The notes: generated by a model from the letters alone, not told the origin. A DNA stretch of 64,000 nucleotides from Blastomussa wellsi (GCA_947652115.1 OX393562.1:30435931-30499930), one strand, 5' to 3'. Counted from the first letter of the stretch, positions 36,301 to 46,881 are shown. Program-made: numbers and translations.

Positions 36301-39300
36301 GATGCTTCTTTTAAGTTTTCAAAGAACTCAGAAAGTAGACAAGTCGTGGGAGATATCTTTGGACACATTGTAGAGGTTCTCCAACACGCGAGCAGACATG
36401 TCTACGCTTCAGAGGGCAGAACTGAAAGAGCAGCCATGATTCTTTCAGGCATCTTACACCACATGAATAACACTGTGGTAACTCAAGAGGAGTCAGGTGG
36501 AAAATCCGACGACACTGCTGTAGCAACTGAGAAGATCGATGAAAACATGGAAATTATGAAAGAGCTGTTGACACCCAGTTGCACAGACATTCTTGAGTTG
36601 CTTTTAAGGAAGCTCAGCACTGTCTCATCGACCTTCTCTCAGGTGGACAGAAGCTTAGCTTTCCTTGACCTTGCTGAAGAGTTGTTTACGTTCATGACCG
36701 TCACTGTGAGCCCCGACCATGGTCTGGAGGTGTACTACCACTTTGTTGGAAATCTCGTACAGCGAAGCCGCAAGATAGTATTGGACAAACAGTCAGACAG
36801 ACAGAAACTAACTCTGAGTGAATGGCGTTCATTTGTGTTGTCCATGAAGTGCCTTGCCTGGTGCTGTACAGCTTTAGGAACCAATTCAATCGGCCTCCGT
36901 TCTACTCGCCTGGTGCACATTCTGTCAAAAACGGTGGCTGAATTTGATCTGCGCTCCGAGTTTCCAAAGCCCAGCTTCCTATATCCAGGTGAAGTTCGTG
37001 GTGACACTTCGGCAGCAACCACCGCCTTTGTCAAGAAAGGCTGGGGAAGACTGGTGTCTGACTTTATTGAAGCCCAGTGGCGCTGTGTTGAATTCGTACT
37101 TGAGCATAACCAGGGGCACTCCAACACTGAGGACAGAGAGCTAGGAAATGGATTGGAGCCCTTTATGACGGAGCTGCCTGACGCGGCCCTTGAAGCCCTA
37201 TCGTTGGGTTCTGGTCTAGCGGTGTTACCTGTCATTAGATGCGTGCGCCTGTTAACTCCACAAATGCTACGGACAGATATCTCGTTGTGCTCACAGGCTC
37301 TGGAGTCTGTGTGGTGGACATTTCAGGATCGACAAAAAAGTGATCACATCTGGTTTTGGGGAACGCTGAAAGAGATGACACAAGTGATTTTTAATCCTTG
37401 TCTCTTAGTTCTACCCGAGGACCACCCGGTAACTGCAATAGTGCGCAAGTACTGGGACGAATTGTTGGCACTAGGAGAAGACCGTCCAGGCATTGTGAAT
37501 CACGTGATTGGGCCTTGCTGTGAATTTTGGGCCAACTACCCAAGTGACCATATCAGCCAAGAAGATCGCAAACAAAGCTTGGAAGTTCACCTGAACTTTA
37601 TCACAGAAGCATGCGTCTTTGGCCCCAGAGAAAAGAAGACACTTCGTGTTACTAATTATGTGCTAGAGTACGTTCGTCGGCTTGGCGTGGAACGTGTGAT
37701 CGGTCCCCTGAAGATGGACAACCTGCGCGATGACACGCGTGTGCGAGTGAACGCGATTAACCTATTACTGACGTTAAATCCTGCCAATGAGCGCAACGCG
37801 AGGCTTCTCCAACGTGTCGTCCGCGCGTTAATCGCTAAGCTTGGTGAGCTGAAAGAAGACAAACCTCGTTCGTCGATCAACTCTTACTCGCACAGAAGAA
37901 AGCACCGATTGTGGCAAGCTATACTTGTCGTTCTCTCTCGCCTGATGGAAGCTGATAAAGAAGCGTTGTTTGCGGGCGAAGTCTTACAAGAAATGTTCCT
38001 CGCCATTCTTTGTGAAAATCAAGTGTCAGTCAGGAACTTCCTTCAATGGGGGATGGTGCTTATTTTGGGAAAGTAAGTAAACGTAAGCTAATGTACCCTG
38101 CTCAGGGGGTGGGGCCCTACTCCCTTATAATTATGGGCTATGCGGGGTTTGCCGCTGAATAGGGTATGGTTTTTGACCCCTCAGTCCTGAACAGGGTATA
38201 TGATTTCTGGTGAGTCTTTCTTAATCTGGGTTTGGAGCCATAGACGTTTTGAGCAATCCGAAATCAGAAACGTTGATCAGTATTTATTTAGCCGGTAACC
38301 GGTCAAGATGAAATCATTTTCAGGACTAGATATTATCGCTTTAGTATATAAATAGTACAGAAAACGTTTTCCTTTGTCATAAACAGGGAAGGTGTTTGAC
38401 GTCATGTTTGTCCTAAATAGGGTAAGGGTTTCAAATCCCCTGCGGCACCCCTATACCCCATCATCAGTCAAGTAACCCCCCGCTTCCGATCCCATGTTCC
38501 CTCCCCACCCCTTTCCTCAAGGAAAATAGAATAAAAAACAAAGAACTGTTTGAACGGTATTCGAATCATGATACCACTGTATATAACCAACGTTTTCTGC
38601 CGGAATTTATATAACTTCTAATTTGAGGAAAGGTCAATACATGCTGAACCAAAACAGAGTAGCTTTCAGTATACGAATACTACAGTCGAATCCGCATAAA
38701 GACAAACGCCCGTTGTTGATGGTACAAGTCTCTTAAAAATTGACTGACCTCTTATGTTTTCCAGTTGGCATTTTATTTAACTAATGTTTAATAATATACC
38801 TCAATCTAACCCCAATAAAATGTCTTCAACTGGAAAACAAAATTGAGATCGGCGCAAAAATTTGTCACTTTTTAAATATACAACCCTAAAATTTAAGACG
38901 CAAAAACCTTTCGAAGATAACGCCCACTCTTTTTGCCAACAATAAGCCCGCAAGGAAAAGTATTTCGAACAAAAATAAGTCCAAGATCTCATTTCCGTCC
39001 TTCAGATACGCTAATAACAATACAGCTAATTTGCGACGTGCAATTGTGTTGATTTGTTTAGGTATCCAAACCTAGAACCGTTGCTATGGGAACAGCTGAT
39101 GTATGACCCGGACAGGCGTGCTGGTAGTGTGTCCTCGCTCATCCCAGTCGCTGCGCTAGTTGGCGAGTACGCATTCCATGATTCTCATTACCAGGATGCT
39201 TACTTCCAGCAAGCGTTTACTGTTATCCTTCCCTGGGTGCTCACCTCCCATGTTATGGTACGTCTTATGATGATGATGATGATGATGATGGTAATATTTT

Positions 39301-41278
39301 ATTGAGCTCATATAGATGTTTACACTCTTGGTAGGGCAGTCTAAGATATTACATTAGTAGGTGGTAAGGATGCGCGCTAGGAAGTTAAATGTGCTGCTAT
39401 GTGGATCTGTAGGGGCTACGGTGGGGTGGGGAGGGTGAGGTTTACAATTATTTTTCTCTGGAAGCCTGTGTTCTTTGGCTATTCTCGAGTGTATTTAAAA
39501 TCGTATCATATAAACTCTTGGTTTTCGGCCATCTTAGCTTGATTAGAAATACAACACAAACAGCGGTGATAAGCGTTTTAAAAGCACGCATTGTACCTTT
39601 CGTATGTTAGTCCAGAGACGTTCTCAAAAGTGTTACAGTTAAACATTTTAGGAAAGTTGTATGGGGATCTGGAACCTTGGCAGAGAAAATCTTCAGTAAA
39701 AATTAAAAGACGAATTTTTTTAAAAAAATAAGTAAGCATTAATAGCTTAATTCATTAATTTAAATTAGTTGAAATATCTAGACTACGAGCAGTCCCTTTT
39801 TTCTTAGTCCGTCGAGTGCGGAGCGAAAGGGCGCGTCTCCCAGGTTTCGCGCGGCCATGTTTTCGCTCCGCACTCGACGGACTAAGAAAAAAGAGATTGC
39901 TTGTAGTCTATGAAATATCTTGCTTCCTTCCTTTCGTCAGAAATCCTGCTTCTCACCGGCTTCCACTCATTGCCCGCCACCTGTTTCCCCACCGTCCCGT
40001 CCCTCGGATAACGATTTAGTTCATGTGATGTTAGACCTATTCCTGTAGAAGTCTCGAGTTTCCGTTCCCCAAATAAGTCCGACATGTACGCTACTGGTAA
40101 ATGTACTTCTATAAACAAAATGATTCCATTCAATTTAACGAAAATAGCATGGTAGTTACCGTTGTGCTTCTCAATTTCAGGTCCAGGCCTACGCTCAGGT
40201 GGCGTTACAGAAGATGTGGCTCACCTGTCAGCGGCAAAATTTGCATGACGTCATCTCAAATCACAGCATCATCCAGTCTTGCGTATATTTTCTGGAGACA
40301 AACAACGATGGCTTGCGGCAAAAAGCGCGCGTTTTGGGAGATTTTTTCTTCCTCGATCTTCATCCCTACCGAGATTTCTCCATTGAAACCTTGTTTGAGA
40401 CCCTCCCTCGCCTAGCGGACGTTACTGATGAAGAGTGGATTTCTCCCAAGGTTTTCACCCAGGGGGCTTTAGGCAAGCGCGTTTGGGAGTCGTCTGGTGA
40501 CGGCTTTTGTGGACTACCGCTGCACAACCCTGTTGATACACGTCTGGCTCAGCTTCGAAATTCTACTAATTTCAACTACGATGAAAGCATCGGAGAACAA
40601 TTAAAGCGAAGATTAGCGGGCCACGCATTGAGCAGGCCAGACGCGGTGCAAACAACCGACGCGGTAAATGCAAACATTTTACCTGGACCACAGAGTCGCG
40701 ACGTACAAAAGAAGATTATGCCCTGGAAAGTTATTCCTCCCGATGAAGAAATGATGTCGGAGATGCAACAGCAACGAATGGCGACCTTTCAGAAGAGCTC
40801 AGTTGGAAATCTGATTGTAGTCGCATCCTTGATCGACAAAGCTCCAAACCTTGGCGGCTTGTGTCGCACGTGTGAAATTTTTGGTGTTCATACACTCGTG
40901 CTAGGGAACTCGCACGTGCTCGAAGATGTTCAGTTTAAGTCTCTGAGCGTGAGCGCCGCAAAGTGGATGAACACTGAAGAGGTGCGCATGTCCGAGCTGA
41001 AGTCGTACCTAGCAAGCATGCGCCACGAGGGTTACACGCTGATCGGCGTTGAACAAACAGCCAATAGCGAGAACTTGACTCGTTACCAGTTCCCGCACAA
41101 GTCGCTTCTGTTACTTGGCAACGAAAAAGAGGGAATCCCCGTGGAACTGATTCAGATGCTAGACGTGTGCGTGGAGATCCCGCAGGTTGGGGTCATTAGG
41201 TCACTTAACGTGCACGTCAGCGGGGCCCTCTTTGTGTGGGAGTACACTAGGCAGAGGGTCCTCGGAGGTGCCTCGTGA
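30334..41278 (+). CDS. TARBP1: TARBP1, tRNA (guanosine-2'-O)-methyltransferase (Trm3 family)
   Basis: SPOUT-fold enzyme of the Trm3/TARBP1 family, which methylates the ribose of G18 in the tRNA D-loop using S-adenosylmethionine. Six exons: 30334-30954, 32261-32638, 33938-34007, 35474-38072, 39062-39257 and 40181-41278. All junctions are GT-AG and in phase, total 1653 residues (human about 1620). The first ~1290 residues form a long helical repeat scaffold (for example DNLRDDTRVRVNAINLLLTL). The catalytic domain is at the C-terminus: motif 1 NLGGLCRTCEIFG (1511-1523), motif 2 LLGNEKEGIP (1599-1608) and motif 3 RSLNVHVSGALFVWEY (from about 1628). The start is the first ATG after the divergent promoter (MAELLQFICDNSD). 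Exon 4 is unusually long (2.6 kb) and is preceded by an open minisatellite that must not be counted as coding. No defect seen. Confidence 0.95.
31125..31300 (+). repeat. Dispersed repeat in TARBP1 intron 1 (copy at 48615-48770)
   Basis: Shares with 48615-48770, in the same orientation, the order GCGGAGCTCC, AAGGGCCGC, AAGCGGAGCAC, TTTCATGGTC, GGATCGCGGGCG/GGCTCGCGGGCG and ACGACGACGTC. About 170 bp, not inverted-repeat ended; perhaps a SINE-type unit. The remainder of intron 1 (31300-32260) has no recognised feature. Confidence 0.55.
32900..33321. mobile_element. hAT-like non-autonomous element
   Basis: Ends CAGGGTTGGAAACTAAAATT and, inverted, CAGAGTTGGTAATTAGTTCT resemble each other and start with the CAG typical of hAT termini. 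Interior mirrored CACCCAGG and CTCGCC blocks occur. No matching 8-bp target duplication is visible, so it is old or the ends are mis-set. Lies in TARBP1 intron 2. Confidence 0.5.
33485..33840 (+). mobile_element. Inverted-repeat element in TARBP1 intron 2 (copy at 50555-50890)
   Basis: Matches 50555-50890 in opposite orientation over about 330 bp: GAGTGAGCGCAGCGAATGAG, GAGAAATTTCGTATCTCC, GTGAAGATAACATGTTA and GAAAGCTCACCTGGTATTTC. The GAGATACGAMATTTC block is itself mirrored inside the element. Non-coding. Confidence 0.75.
34245..35437 (+). repeat. GTCA-rich minisatellite, 17 units, in TARBP1 intron 3
   Basis: The core GATTGGAGGACAGTCAGTCC plus ATCTGTCCATCTGTTGGTCA recurs 17 times between 34468 and 35372. 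Spacings are mostly 56 or 60 bp, with 48, 64 and 68 also seen, i.e. mostly steps of 4 from gain or loss of GTCA. The first 220 bp are plain GTCA-type repeats. It ends 37 bp before the exon 4 acceptor (AG at 35472-35473). The plus strand has almost no stop codons, so frames read Ser/Val/Gln repeats continuously into exon 4. Confidence 0.93.
38098..38482 (+). repeat. Repeat element in TARBP1 intron 4 with CCTAAATAGGGTA motifs
   Basis: GAATAGGGTATGGTTTTTGACCCC, CCTGAACAGGGTATA and CCTAAATAGGGTAAGG-like motifs recur near both ends, which are C/G-run rich. Related motifs occur at 12280-12560. Probably a non-autonomous DNA transposon. The rest of intron 4 (38483-39061) shows nothing. Confidence 0.45.
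39770..39919. mobile_element. Miniature transposon with 9-bp target duplication (TARBP1 intron 5)
   Basis: Element 39779-39910 begins TAGACTAC and ends GTAGTCTA. Arms of about 48 bp pair (CTTAGTCCGTCGAGTGCGGA against its complement) around a loop of about 30 bp. The 9-bp TGAAATATC is repeated at 39770-39778 and 39911-39919. A 9-bp duplication suggests Mutator-like transposase. A fragment of the same end (TGCTCGTAGTCTAGG) occurs at 61620-61634. Confidence 0.82.
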
Positions 41279-41461
41279 CCAACATGGAAATAATATGTAT
41301 GCTATCGTCCTCATAAATTTCCTGACTGTCATTTTAGAAACTAACAACGTATGGCGTTTGTAGATGGTTTATACCGGCTGGTTAAGATTAGAAATTTACA
41401 TTGCATCGTTGCAAGAATATTTCTATAGCTATGGTTTCAATTCAAATTTTTAAGATCGTGT

Positions 41462-41774
41462 AAATGCTGTAAGGTAAGTCTGCAGTCGGGCCTAGTGACC
41501 CATCAGGCCGGAGCTTATCCCGGTTTCTGTAGCATGAAGCGACAGAGAGTATTTCTACTCCCCCCTGGATGGGATGCTAGTCCATCGCAGGGTTACCCCC
41601 CAGCAGTAAATTCGCCGGTACCCATTTATACACCTGGGTGAAGAGAGGCACTGTGAGAGTAAAGTGTCTTGCCCAAGAACACAACGCAGTGGCCCGGCCA
41701 GGACTCGAACCCGGACCGTCCGATCCAGCGTCCAGCGCACTAACCATTAGGCCACTGCGCCTCCCAAATGCTGT
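41462..41774 (-). mobile_element. tRNA-derived SINE with 9-bp target duplication
   Basis: The SINE (41471-41765) reads on the minus strand: tRNA-like head with A-box TGGTTAGTGCGCTGG and B-box GGTTCGAGTCC, then the central domain TGTTCTTGGGCAAGACACTT and CACCCAGGTGTATAAATGGG, then a body ending GCAGACTTACCTT. The 9-bp AAATGCTGT flanks it on both sides (41462-41470, 41766-41774). The pol III boxes are intact, so it could be transcribed. The central domain resembles the conserved domains shared by many invertebrate SINEs; I cannot name it with certainty. It lies 190 bp past the TARBP1 stop. Confidence 0.85.
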
Positions 41775-42031
41775 TTAGTGTTCAAATTTATTGACAGCTT
41801 GAAAAGATAGCTTTACTGCAGTGAAAAGCCAACCAAGCTGGCTTAATCGTCTGTTTTGAAGCGCCGATGAAATGAAAAAATGAGCTATTGAAAATAGAGG
41901 TTATTTGAAAGGCCTTTAAAAGTAAAGAAGAATAGCGTTCTTCTCTTTGTAATATCTCCTCGCGTTCCAGAGATATTCAAGAGTTTTGTACTATGCAAAT
42001 TAGGTGCTGATGACGGCACAAGGTGTGACAG

Positions 42032-42444
42032 TATAGGGGGATTCATGGTGACGTCATTGTTGACCTTTTTCTCATTAGCATACGGCTTGGCGTACAGAAG
42101 GCAACATGTTAGATATGAATGGACTCCAAACAGTTAAAGAGCTAGTGAAATTTAGTAAATGGTGAAATTTTTAGCTCTATGCGTGTAATATTCAAGGAGA
42201 AATTGTCTTTCAAAAACTCCAAAATTTCTGGATGGCAAAAGCGCTAATGAGCTCATACATTCTTTGTAAAATTTTGAGGTTTTAAACCCGCGTCAGACAA
42301 AAAGAATTCAATACATCCAGGTGAAATTCATTGGCAGAGTTAATCGTGCTATGAGCTTTTCAGAACTGATTTTTTTGTAGCTCCATCAGAAATTGAATCG
42401 CTTATGCTAATGAGGCAAATATTGTAAACAAGAATTCTCCTATA
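42032..42444 (+). mobile_element. 413-bp element, copy 1 (copy 2 at 55269-55682)
   Basis: Near-identical over its full length to 55269-55682 in the opposite orientation, for example AAGCGCTAATGAGCTCATAC, AACCCGCGTCAGACAAAAAG and TTAATCGTGCTATGAGCTTT. The ends are short inverted repeats (TATAGGGGGATTC and its counterpart). Equal length and high identity mark a recently active non-autonomous family. Confidence 0.82.
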
Positions 42445-42508
42445 GGGGGACAAAACACAAAATAGAGAAAAAATAGAGAATACCTCTACAAGCAATAGGC
42501 CGTTTGCA

Positions 42509-42645
42509 AAAATGGCACCTAAATTTGAATAACGATACTTTGCACATCCTTAGCCTCGTACTTATGTTTCTAGACAAAGGATTTTTCACATGAATGTGAG
42601 GCTTAGGATGTACAAGTATTGTTATTCAAATATAGGCGCCATTTA
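42509..42645. repeat. Hairpin element with about 45-bp arms
   Basis: AATGGCACCTAAATTTGAATAACGATAC and ACATCCTTAGCCTC are mirrored by GAGGCTTAGGATGT and GTATTGTTATTCAAATATAGGCGCCATT. Arms lie around 42514-42562 and 42597-42645. Confidence 0.75.
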
Positions 42646-43030
42646 TGCATAGTGATTCATATTTATGTTGCTATGGCAACAGTCTTGGTTCGAGTCTCTT
42701 TCCTCTGTAAATCAAATGATCCATTTAATTAAAGCACGTGCGATGGCCATATTGCACTAGCTCTCCTAATTAACCTTGAGGAAGTGGAAGATGTTTGCTC
42801 AAGATCAAATACAGGAATAATCATTCCTGCATAATAGAGATTTGTAACATCAAAATAAATATACACCATCTGGTGTATTTATTAGGCTATAACGTGCTCA
42901 CCAAGTTTTAGTTTCATTGCATCAGTACTTGCCGAGATCTGTGCTTTTGCCCCCATACTTTCACACGTGATGTCATCAGTACCTAATTTGCATAATACAA
43001 AATACTTGAATATCTCTGGAACGAGAATAA

Positions 43031-45400
43031 ATAAGCTTCTTTTTCAATCGGTTGTTTTTTTATTTCATATGCACTTTAATAAGCAGCTTTACGCTACCTT
43101 TACGGTTTTTGAATCTGACCTTATGCCAGCTTTACACAAGCTTGCGTAAAGAGACTAAAACTTTTAAGCAATTTTACGCCATGTTTACATCAACAGTAAC
43201 GTCAACGCGGGTTTAACGGCTTTAACAAGGTTTAATTAATGAACACAGAAGCTTTTTTTTCCATTAATTGAAGGAATATTTCCAACCTTTCTTTGCAGTT
43301 TTCAATAACCTTCCTCAGTGCGTTGCCGTTTCCTTTCCTCGCATTTTGCGGCGTTTCTTGTTCGGCAAAACACGAGAGAGATGTATTTACATGCGAACAA
43401 TCACTTGTCGGATAAGAAGCATATTTTTGAACTGTTGAACTCAACATGTACTTCAAGCGCTATCTGACTAGTTGTATTAAAATTAGATGCGTCTGACGCT
43501 TGTTTGTTGTCTCATTGACAATTCCTTCATATTTTCTTTCTTTGAGGTTAAAGTTGGTTCCATGAATTGAACCCGATATAAAAAAAAACCGTTTATAAAC
43601 AAGTCGTCGGTACAGCGAACAATACACTTGAGGCCGACCAAACTTACTAACAGCAAAATGGGTTGGATCAGAACCCCGGCATAACTCATTTTCCAGATTT
43701 AGCATAAATGGTTTGCTGTGTAAACTGAAAGGGCTGAAAAAGAAATTCTCCGCCAGCATTGCTCTTGTTAACGTTCTGTGCCATTTGTTCGTTTTGAACG
43801 TGATTTTCACAACATCCTTGTCCAACTAGCGCATATTTCACTGCACCCTAAAGGCCTAAACAGTGCTTGGAGGAGAGAGAGGGGACGGATTGAGAAGCGC
43901 TCGATGACCAGAAAGTGACGAGTCGGGGAGAGATTCCCATAGATGAAGGGGATCGGGCTGCTCGTCAGAAAATTTGAATAAGGCCCTGAACTACACAGCA
44001 TGAAAATAAAACTTTACTGTAATATAAAGCCGACGAAAAGTCGGCGCAAATGTCTACTTTACTACGGAAGCTTTATGGTACCTTTAAGTTTTTTGAGCTG
44101 ACCTTTACATCAGCTTTCCACTCAAGGTTTATTTAAAGCTTGCGGAATGAGACTTTACGTTGCCGTAAAGTTTCTTAAATGTCATCTTTACGTCAAGTTT
44201 ACATCCAACTTTCCGCACAGTAGCGTAAATGCGGGTTTACGATCTTTACTGAGCTTTGCTGCATAGCGTAAAGTTGGATATTTCAAAAAACCTCCAGCTT
44301 AAAAACCATACAACAACCATACAAAAAGTTGGACTGGCTAAATATAATTTTTATGTATTTTAAGTTTCAACTGATTTTTCCTCTCAAAATTCCAACTTTA
44401 TCGTCTGCACAATTTTGTCTTTATGTAATAACATTAATTTAAAATTTATCTTTGTAATAGTACTTATATAAAACCTAACCCTCAGTTGTTCTTCTGTCCC
44501 GCCTAGATTAGTTTTTTCTACCCGCGGGACAGTGTAATTAATGAAATCAAATATTCATAATAAAGTTTTTGTTTGTTGTTGTTGTTGTTATATCCAACTT
44601 TACGAAGATTTAAGACAAACTTACCGTGAATCTATTTTCCCGTGCTGTGGCGGGCACGAATAAAGAAAACTCCCTCAAAAAGTCATTTTATTCCCTTATT
44701 CCTCTGGCCGGAATATTCTTCAACAGTCCAGGAAAGGGCTTGCGATCGTGGGTGATTTCAAAGATTGTTCCGGTCTCGGTGAAGTCTCTAGTTTTTTCGG
44801 ATAAGCAGCTCGTTTCGTCGGTGTACGGCCGACGATACTGGGCCTCCACCCGACCCCTGTATGTAGTATTGCGCCGTGTGTGCGATAAACAACAACCAGT
44901 GCTCAGGAACCCAGGGTAAGACAAAGGAAAACAATGAAAAATTTTATCAGTTATTAAAAAGTACTTTTAATATATCTTCATACGACATTCATGCGGCAGG
45001 TTCTTGTTACACGTTTATTTTCCAAGTTCATTTACATTTAAAATGTATCCTGTTGACGATCTTGATTAAATCTTTTTGTAACTCATCAAAAAAGAACTGC
45101 AGATATGAATCTTGTCTTCAAAGGCTGTGTAAATGCAAACAGAGAGCTTGGTGCACCTTATACAAACTGTTACAAACAATAAATTGAGTGATTAACTGAT
45201 TATGGTTTGAATAACGTTACATAATTACAGTGTAAAATTACTTAAAATGTGTACATTCCGCGCCATTTTAAACCGGTGTGTTCCAAATTAAAGACTGTTC
45301 CATGGCTTCACAAAATACATCTTTAAAACCTCCAGAGCAAATTCAAGTACCGTATCAGTTTTAATGCAAAGAATTTTGATGACATTACTAAAGATCATTT
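43031..45400. other. Gene-free interval with GTAAAG-rich repeats
   Basis: Two diverged copies of one repeat (about 43075-43230 and 44040-44270) share ACCTTTACGG, CTGACCTTATGCCAGCTTTAC, GCTTGCGTAAAGAGACT and GCGGGTTTACGGC-type blocks. A (GTT)n tract at 44573-44590 precedes TATATCCAACTTTACG, which is the inverse of the end near 44275. Open frames at 43460-43825 (minus) and 44626-44919 (plus) have no known domain and no ATG start; I do not call them genes. Confidence 0.45.
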
Positions 45401-45406
45401 AGGTCT

Positions 45407-45820
45407 TTTTCCTGCAACTTGCAAAGCAACAATGACGAATGAAAAACATTGCAAGTTGTAGGGTCCTGCAGAGGAGATGTCACTCGCTGGCAATGTTTCT
45501 TTCGACACCTGCAACTCATCCGCTGAATATTATAAATCCCAGCGGTAATTCCATAACATTAACAAAAAAAGATGCACTCTAATTTGCTCTTCAAGATTGA
45601 GTTGCAATTCCGCAAATCTTCACATGTCACACACAGCAACTTGTCTCGTAACATCGCGATAAATAGAGGCAGCTCTGCTTTTCTTGCAACTCTGAACGCA
45701 ACATTTGTTGCATTGCTAGTTACCAAATTGGGGTGTATTAAAATCCACTTGAATTTTATTTTCGGAGCATGCAAATGATGCAACTTTTGTTACGTTGCAA
45801 GTTGCAGGAAAAATTGCATC
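45407..45820. mobile_element. Inverted-repeat element with GCAAC sub-terminal motifs
   Basis: Left end TTTTTCCTGCAACTTGCAAA and right end, inverted, TTTTTCCTGCAACTTGCAAC match over the first 19 bases. GTTGCA/TGCAAC motifs recur more than ten times inside. No convincing target duplication. It ends just downstream of the GPCR stop codon. Confidence 0.7.
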
Positions 45821-45903
45821 GTGTAACAGAGTACAAACCAGCATATCAGTGACTTTCTCATTAAAACTGATGTCTTCTCTTCAAACTTTGAACGGATGTA
45901 AAA

Positions 45904-46881
45904 CTAGTTTATTGACGATCCTGTTGATGCAACGTGCAGATGACGCCGCCTACAGCACATTCGCCGCAAAATTTTCCAGTACTCTCTTCTGAATCTCTTG
46001 TTAACGAGCGCGTAGATGAAAGGGTTGATTGTAGAGGATAAGAAAACCAGAAACGTGTAGAACAAGTACAGTTGACGCGGAAGGATGAGAGCGCCTGTCA
46101 CCACGTCAATTGTGTCCATCACAAGTACTGGAAGCCAACATAATGCAAACCCAACCAAAACGACGACGAGCGTTTTGGTAATGTTCGCGTCTTGCACGTT
46201 AACTCTGGAGGTCAATTCGTCGCCGTTTCCTGTCATGACACGGTTTCTCCCTCGCACCGCACTAAAAACGCGCCAATAGCAGGCGCAAATTGTTATTGTT
46301 GGAAGCCCGATAAACAAAATGTCCAAGCAAACGGTGTAAGCGATGTTGATTTCAAAGGGATAGACGCACAGGACTTTTCCGGGTTGGAAAGCATAGTCGT
46401 CCCTGCCAAACACAAGCGGCGAGATGGAAAAACTGCAGGCAAGCAACCAGACAATCACTAAATAACCCAGCGTTCTCTTCATGGAAAATACAGTCCGGTA
46501 GTCGTTGGCTCTCACTACACAGAAGTACCTGTTCACTGCAATGACAGAGAGCGTGTTGAGGGATGCAGTAGCGAAGGTTATAACGCAGAATCCCTGAAAG
46601 AGGCAAACTGACCGGTTATAAAGCCAAGTTCCAGTGATCAAAGACCCAGCGGACAACGGCATCACTGACGCTGCCACAAGCAGATCTGTTAGGGACAGAG
46701 CCACGATAAGGAGATCTGTTATGGTAAGACGCCGGCGGTTTCTGTAGGCAACTGAAAAAACTAGAGCATTGCCGATCAAAGCTGTGATATCCACCAGGAT
46801 AAGGGCGGTAGCTTCAATGACGATCAGACCTTCGCTTCTCTGTGCGTTGTTTAGCGCGAGACCTTCTTTGCCCGTCGACAT
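45904..46881 (-). CDS. Class A (rhodopsin-like) G-protein-coupled receptor, intronless
   Basis: A single 325-residue frame from ATG to TAG with seven hydrophobic segments. Class hallmarks: N38 in TM1 (LIGNALVF), D66 in TM2 (LSLTDLLVA), C93 before TM3 and C172 in the second extracellular loop for the conserved disulfide, NRY (117-119) in place of DRY at the end of TM3, W145 in TM4, CWLP (248-251) in TM6 and NPFIY (286-290) in TM7. A CC pair at 309-310 could be palmitoylated. One N-glycosylation sequon (N89RS) lies in the first extracellular loop; the N-terminus is short and without one. NRY and the overall look recall melatonin-receptor-like receptors, but the ligand cannot be read from sequence. 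It is not an opsin: the TM7 retinal lysine position is Phe. Single-exon receptors are common in cnidarians. Confidence 0.93.
   Translation of the reverse strand: MSTGKEGLALNNAQRSEGLIVIEATALILVDITALIGNALVFSVAYRNRRRLTITDLLIVALSLTDLLVAASVMPLSAGSLITGTWLYNRSVCLFQGFCVITFATASLNTLSVIAVNRYFCVVRANDYRTVFSMKRTLGYLVIVWLLACSFSISPLVFGRDDYAFQPGKVLCVYPFEINIAYTVCLDILFIGLPTITICACYWRVFSAVRGRNRVMTGNGDELTSRVNVQDANITKTLVVVLVGFALCWLPVLVMDTIDVVTGALILPRQLYLFYTFLVFLSSTINPFIYALVNKRFRREYWKILRRMCCRRRHLHVASTGSSIN

Larger units (their letters stand above)
41950..43030. mobile_element. 1.1-kb element with 55-bp inverted ends and nested insertions
   Basis: CTCGCGTTCCAGAGATATTCAAGAG through TGCAAATTAGGTGCTGATGAC at 41958-42012 is mirrored by GTCATCAGTACCTAATTTGC through TTGAATATCTCTGGAACGAG at about 42970-43026. 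Between the ends lie at least two other inverted-repeat elements (42032-42444 and 42509-42645) and a small ATAAATATACACCA palindrome (about 42856-42890). No coding capacity. Confidence 0.7.

Noticed and set aside
34702..38076. A 1124-residue open frame beginning in the GTCA minisatellite
   Set aside because: Only the part after 35474 is coding. The upstream part is tandem repeat in an intron, separated by a TTTGTAG acceptor, and the protein similarity and reading phase from the previous exon start there.
41700..41766. A tRNA gene on the minus strand
   Set aside because: A and B boxes are present but the sequence cannot form a full cloverleaf with an acceptor stem and is joined to a SINE body with target duplications.
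43460..43825. 121-residue minus-strand frame
   Set aside because: Starts at TTG. Composition is ordinary for AT-rich repeat DNA and no family resemblance was seen; possibly a repeat fragment.
44626..44919. 97-residue plus-strand frame ending at a GTAAGAC donor-like site
   Set aside because: No ATG start, no known domain, adjacent to repeat sequence. The donor resemblance alone is not enough.
45904..46881. Opsin identity for the GPCR
   Set aside because: The retinal-binding Lys in TM7 is replaced by Phe and the HPK-type C-terminal tripeptide pattern is absent.
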